DNA of 19,685 nucleotides, from the NCBI GenBank assembly GCA_026770585.1, contig MU646608.1:162979-182663 (forward strand). Reading direction: 5' to 3'. Position numbers and translations under genes: made by a program. Origin of the DNA: Baffinella frigidus (taxonomy: Eukaryota > Cryptophyceae > Cryptomonadales > Baffinellaceae). This document shows positions 17,452 through 19,685 of the stretch, piece after piece (position 1 is the first letter of the stretch; every line of letters starts with the position of its first letter). A model generated the notes under the pieces. It had not been told where the DNA came from. It did not search any database and was given only the letters and a program-made list of their open reading frames with translations.

Positions 17452-19588
17452 GGTTGCGGGTTGAGTGTTTGAGGTTTAGGGTTTATGCTTTAGGTGTTAG
17501 ATTTTTTGGGTTTAGGAATGAGAGTGTAGGTGCAAGGGTTCAGGGGTTGGGGGTTGGGGCATGTCGGTTGGAGGTCAGTTTAGGGTTCAGGTTCAGGGGG
17601 TTGGTTGAGGGTCGAGGCTTCAGGCTTCAAGGGGTTATGTGTTTGGGTTCAGTGCTTAGGGTTCAGGGTTTAGGGTTTAGGATGTAGGGTTCCTAACCCC
17701 CATCGCGCGGCGTGCGAAGTTTCCGTTGGGCAGCCGAGTTGGGTCCCAGATCTCGGGCGCTTAGCGCACCAGAGGATGTTGCAGGGGTTTGGCTCTCCCG
17801 CCAGGAGGCGAGACCCCGCGGACGAGGTGGGCGTGTTGCAGACCCTTGCAGACCTGGGACCAGATAGGCTGGTATCGCAGCGCCCGTGCGGGCGTTGCGC
17901 AACGAGAGGCGGCATCGCTCGCGTGGGGCGCTTACGGGAAGAGCCCCCCCCCCCTCGAGCAGTGTGCGGAGATGATCGGGCACGCGGTGCGGCTGGATGC
18001 GACGAGCGCGGACGTCAAAGTCGAGATGGCCTACCAGTTCTACCTCTCGGGGAACTACTCGAAAGCCTACTCCTGCTATCAGGTGCCTCCCCTCTCGGAT
18101 CCCCCATGGCTGTGGAGGGCAGTGCTGGGGCCAGGAGGCAGGGGGGGAGTGATGGAGGGATGGAGAGAGGCAAACAGGGATGGTGGGTGGGTGGGAGGAA
18201 GCTCTGGCCGGGCAGGGCCTGCCACTGCGCGAGCATGCCTGTGGGAGGTTCTCAAAAGCTCGGCGCAGACCCCTGTCGAGGCATGCTTCCACGCGGGACG
18301 ATGGCACTGTCTCTGCTGGTGCGTGAGACGCGTACTGGAGGCGCGGTAGATGCTCGCAAGAGCGGTGACGATGTCGTCATGCTCATGATGGGTGTTTGGC
18401 ATGGTCATGCAGGACGCGTCGAAGCTGGACGAGGCGAACATGACCGCCCTCTACGGAATGATCAAGTGCCAGATCTTCGAAGGGCAGCTGGACGACGCGT
18501 CTGGGCAGTTCGAATTCCTCAACGAGATCCACTCTGGGCCGGGCGCCCCTGCGGACCTGTCGTACATCGGGGCGCTGCTCGCCACGCGCAAGGACCACGA
18601 TGCCGAGCAGACCGTGGTGAAGCTCGAGGAGACGGTGCGCATCCACATGGAGCATTCGGGGCTCAAGGACGGGAAGCTTTCCGTCGCGAACATCACCAAG
18701 TTCGACCCAGACCTGCTGATCCAGATCGCGACGGAGCTGTTGGGCCACGCGGGCGCGGATCCGGTGCCGCCTGGAGAGACGCCGCCGCAGAGCGTCTCCA
18801 AGTGCATGCGCGTCCTCGACCAGGTGCCTGCCGCCCGGCCACCCCCTTCGTGTTTGCCACCCACTCCCTTGCCAGCCCCTGCACCACCTTGGCCCTCGCC
18901 GCGCCGGCGACACCCTCTCGTGGCAGCAAAGGCGCAGCCCGGGCATGCAGGACGCACGTAGGCCGCGCGGCCAGTGGTGCCTGCCGCCCGCCGCACGCGT
19001 GGAGCGGAGGGTGGCGCGCGACGGCTGCCTGACGTTGGCGGCGCGGCTGGATGGCAGGTGTCGCGGGTGGCGCCGGGGATGCTGGAGGCGCGGGTGCTCC
19101 AGGCGCGCGCGCGCTACCTCTCGCGCGACTTCGACGGCGCCCAGGTCCCCGCCCCTCTCGCCTCTTGCCTCCCCGCTTGCCACGATCAGCAGGCGAGCGA
19201 TCTCCTGACCCCGATGGTCTCGGCAGTCTGTCCTCGCCGACGCCATCTCGCTGGACCCCTCGCACGCGTCCTCGCACATGCTCATGGCCCAGATCTTCAT
19301 CGAGATGGAGCGCTTCCGCGACGCGAACGCCTCTCTCGAGCAGGCGCTCTCACACCACTTCGAGATCCGCGAGTCGCCCACCTACTTCCTCCTGCGCGCC
19401 CAGGTCCACTCTCCTCTTGCCTCCCCTCTGGCGTGCACCACGCGTCTTGCCTCTTGCCAAAAACAGCAGCCGATCGAAACGCATAACCGTATTCTCTCGG
19501 CATGCAGGTGCACCAGCGGATGGCAGAGTGGCCGCAGGCCCTCAAAGTCCTCGAGAGGTCCCGCCCCCCCCCCCCCCCCCCCCCCCCC

Positions 19589-19685
<97 letters not shown>
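15238..19685 (+). CDS. IFT139: Intraflagellar transport protein 139 (TTC21B), N-terminal part, 8 exons visible
   Basis: IFT139 is a tetratricopeptide-repeat subunit of the IFT-A complex, which drives retrograde transport in cilia and membrane-protein import. Exons: 15238-15948, 16117-16251, 16558-16656, 17963-18082, 18413-18823, 19058-19144, 19227-19403, 19508 to about 19557. Together they encode about 597 residues, roughly the N-terminal 45% of a family of about 1,300. Landmarks in family order are LISYYARKNLHHHVF at the N terminus, VLLFWKGYAVLREGKQADAI, AIADWDQ|AIETAKRAL across intron 1, LYGMIKCQIFEGQLDDA, QFEFLNEI, KFDPDLLIQIATELLG, VAPGMLEARVLQARARYLS and HMLMAQIFIE. The repeats are TPR helical pairs. 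The start at 15238 leaves the family's short N terminus. An earlier in-frame ATG at 15160 would add 26 residues without family support. The gene runs off the right edge. Splice sites come from family alignment. Confidence 0.95.
15949..16116 (+). other. IFT139 intron 1: 168 bases, in-frame and stop-free
   Basis: Its removal joins DWDQ to AIETAKR as in the family. The length is a multiple of three and no stop interrupts the frame, so a retained form would add 56 Pro-rich residues. A 21-bp perfect tandem duplication (16018-16038, 16039-16059) would encode EPPRPYF twice. Confidence 0.8.
16117..16251 (+). CDS. IFT139: IFT139 exon 2
   Basis: 45 codons, AIETAKRALALDPNSIDAL to RIGELSE, a TPR pair. 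The acceptor is CTCAG|GCGATC and the donor GAG|GTAGGC, phase 0 at both ends. Intron 2 (16252-16557) has no repeat. Confidence 0.92.
16558..16656 (+). CDS. IFT139: IFT139 exon 3
   Basis: 33 codons, VLRENEPNNAPLYASSAA and then IFARLCARNSPILTQ, matching the family segment with conserved spacing. The acceptor is TCGCAG|GTGCTG and the donor CAG|GTCCGT, phase 0. Confidence 0.9.
16695..17695 (+). repeat. Telomere-like array in IFT139 intron 3
   Basis: About 1 kb of heptamers inside a 1306-base intron (16657-17962), G-rich in the sense strand. Sub-blocks differ in unit: TTTAGGG (about 16795-16840), TTTAGAG (about 17160-17200) and TTGAGGG (about 17334-17460). The last 265 bases of the intron are GC-rich unique sequence ending in a poly-C tract before exon 4. 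Confidence 0.96.
17963..18082 (+). CDS. IFT139: IFT139 exon 4
   Basis: 40 codons, CAEMIGHAVRLDATSADVKV, then EMAYQFYLSGNYSKAYSCYQ, a TPR pair. The acceptor GAGCAG|TGTGCG gives exact family spacing. An acceptor three bases earlier, or one before the poly-C tract, would add residues. The donor is CAG|GTGCCT, phase 0. Intron 4 is 18083-18412. Confidence 0.85.
18413..18823 (+). CDS. IFT139: IFT139 exon 5
   Basis: 137 codons from DASKLDEANMTALYGMIKCQ to SKCMRVLDQ, the best-conserved stretch in the window, including QFEFLNEI and DPDLLIQIATELL. The acceptor is ATGCAG|GACGCG and the donor CAG|GTGCCT, phase 0. Intron 5 is 18824-19057. Confidence 0.95.
19058..19144 (+). CDS. IFT139: IFT139 exon 6
   Basis: 29 codons, VSRVAPGMLEARVLQARARY, then LSRDFDGAQ. 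The acceptor is GGCAG|GTGTCG and the donor CAG|GTCCCC, phase 0. The following intron is only 82 bases. Confidence 0.88.
19227..19403 (+). CDS. IFT139: IFT139 exon 7
   Basis: 59 codons, SVLADAISLDPSHASSHML through YFLLRAQ, a TPR pair ending in the family's AQ. The acceptor is CGGCAG|TCTGTC and the donor CAG|GTCCAC, phase 0. The intron is 104 bases. Confidence 0.9.
19508..19557 (+). CDS. IFT139: IFT139 exon 8 (end uncertain)
   Basis: It encodes VHQRMAEWPQALKVLE. The acceptor is ATGCAG|GTGCAC. A GAGAG|GTCCCG donor at 19558 would be phase 2, unlike all earlier introns. Otherwise the frame continues into poly-C, which would encode polyproline. The true end cannot be settled here. Confidence 0.75.
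19564..19685 (+). repeat. Poly-C run, about 120 bases
   Basis: Almost pure C to the window end, broken by a GG near 19589. It may be a genuine intronic homopolymer, but a run this long at a contig edge may also be a sequencing or assembly artefact. Confidence 0.9.

Noticed and set aside
17776-19032. 418-codon plus-strand ORF
   Set aside because: It overlaps IFT139 exons 4 and 5 in another frame, is Arg/Gly/Pro-rich, and runs through introns. The frame with TPR similarity is different.
18383-19381. 332-codon minus-strand ORF
   Set aside because: Antisense shadow of IFT139 exons 5 to 7, with Arg-rich composition and no family features.

Overview
The window is nuclear DNA of a flagellated eukaryote. 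Two conserved, intron-split genes lie at its two ends. Between them is about 10 kb of repeat-rich DNA. Exons are GC-rich and split by GT-AG introns. One gene encodes IFT139 (TTC21B), a ciliary transport protein, so the organism or its ancestors made cilia. The dominant repeat is a degenerate TTTAGGG heptamer, the telomere unit of plants, many green algae, dinoflagellates and some other protists. An alga or other flagellated protist fits best. I cannot name the lineage from sequence alone.

Left part (1 to 4714, minus strand): eight exons of a mitochondrially targeted MoaA/MOCS1A/CNX2-type radical-SAM enzyme, GTP 3',8-cyclase, the first step of molybdenum cofactor synthesis. The exons join into 365 in-frame codons. 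The 3' end, with the second Fe-S cysteine motif, lies beyond position 1. Most of the introns are packed with telomere-like heptamers.

Middle (4715 to 14378): no convincing gene. It holds a doubtful ORF, a 125-bp direct repeat, a compound tandem repeat (6.46 to 7.32 kb), two diverged copies of an interspersed element (7.33 and 9.59 kb), several fold-back sequences, and heptamer arrays, the largest being about 1.5 kb (9999 to 11490). One array (8178 to 8489) is inverted relative to all the others. Short units carrying CCTAAAGGA motifs recur here and repeatedly abut the heptamer arrays.

Right part: a probable terminal exon of an unidentified minus-strand gene (14564 down to 14379), an intergenic region that may hold a divergent promoter, and then the 5' half of IFT139 on the plus strand from 15238. 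Eight exons (about 597 codons) are visible, and intron 3 is another heptamer-filled intron of about 1.3 kb. The window starts in a GAA microsatellite and ends in a poly-C run. Both are likely assembly break points inside introns.

The most unusual signal is the spread of telomere-like heptamers through introns of two unrelated genes and through intergenic DNA, mostly with one chromosomal polarity and physically linked to a small repeat family that shows an apparent filled/empty insertion site.
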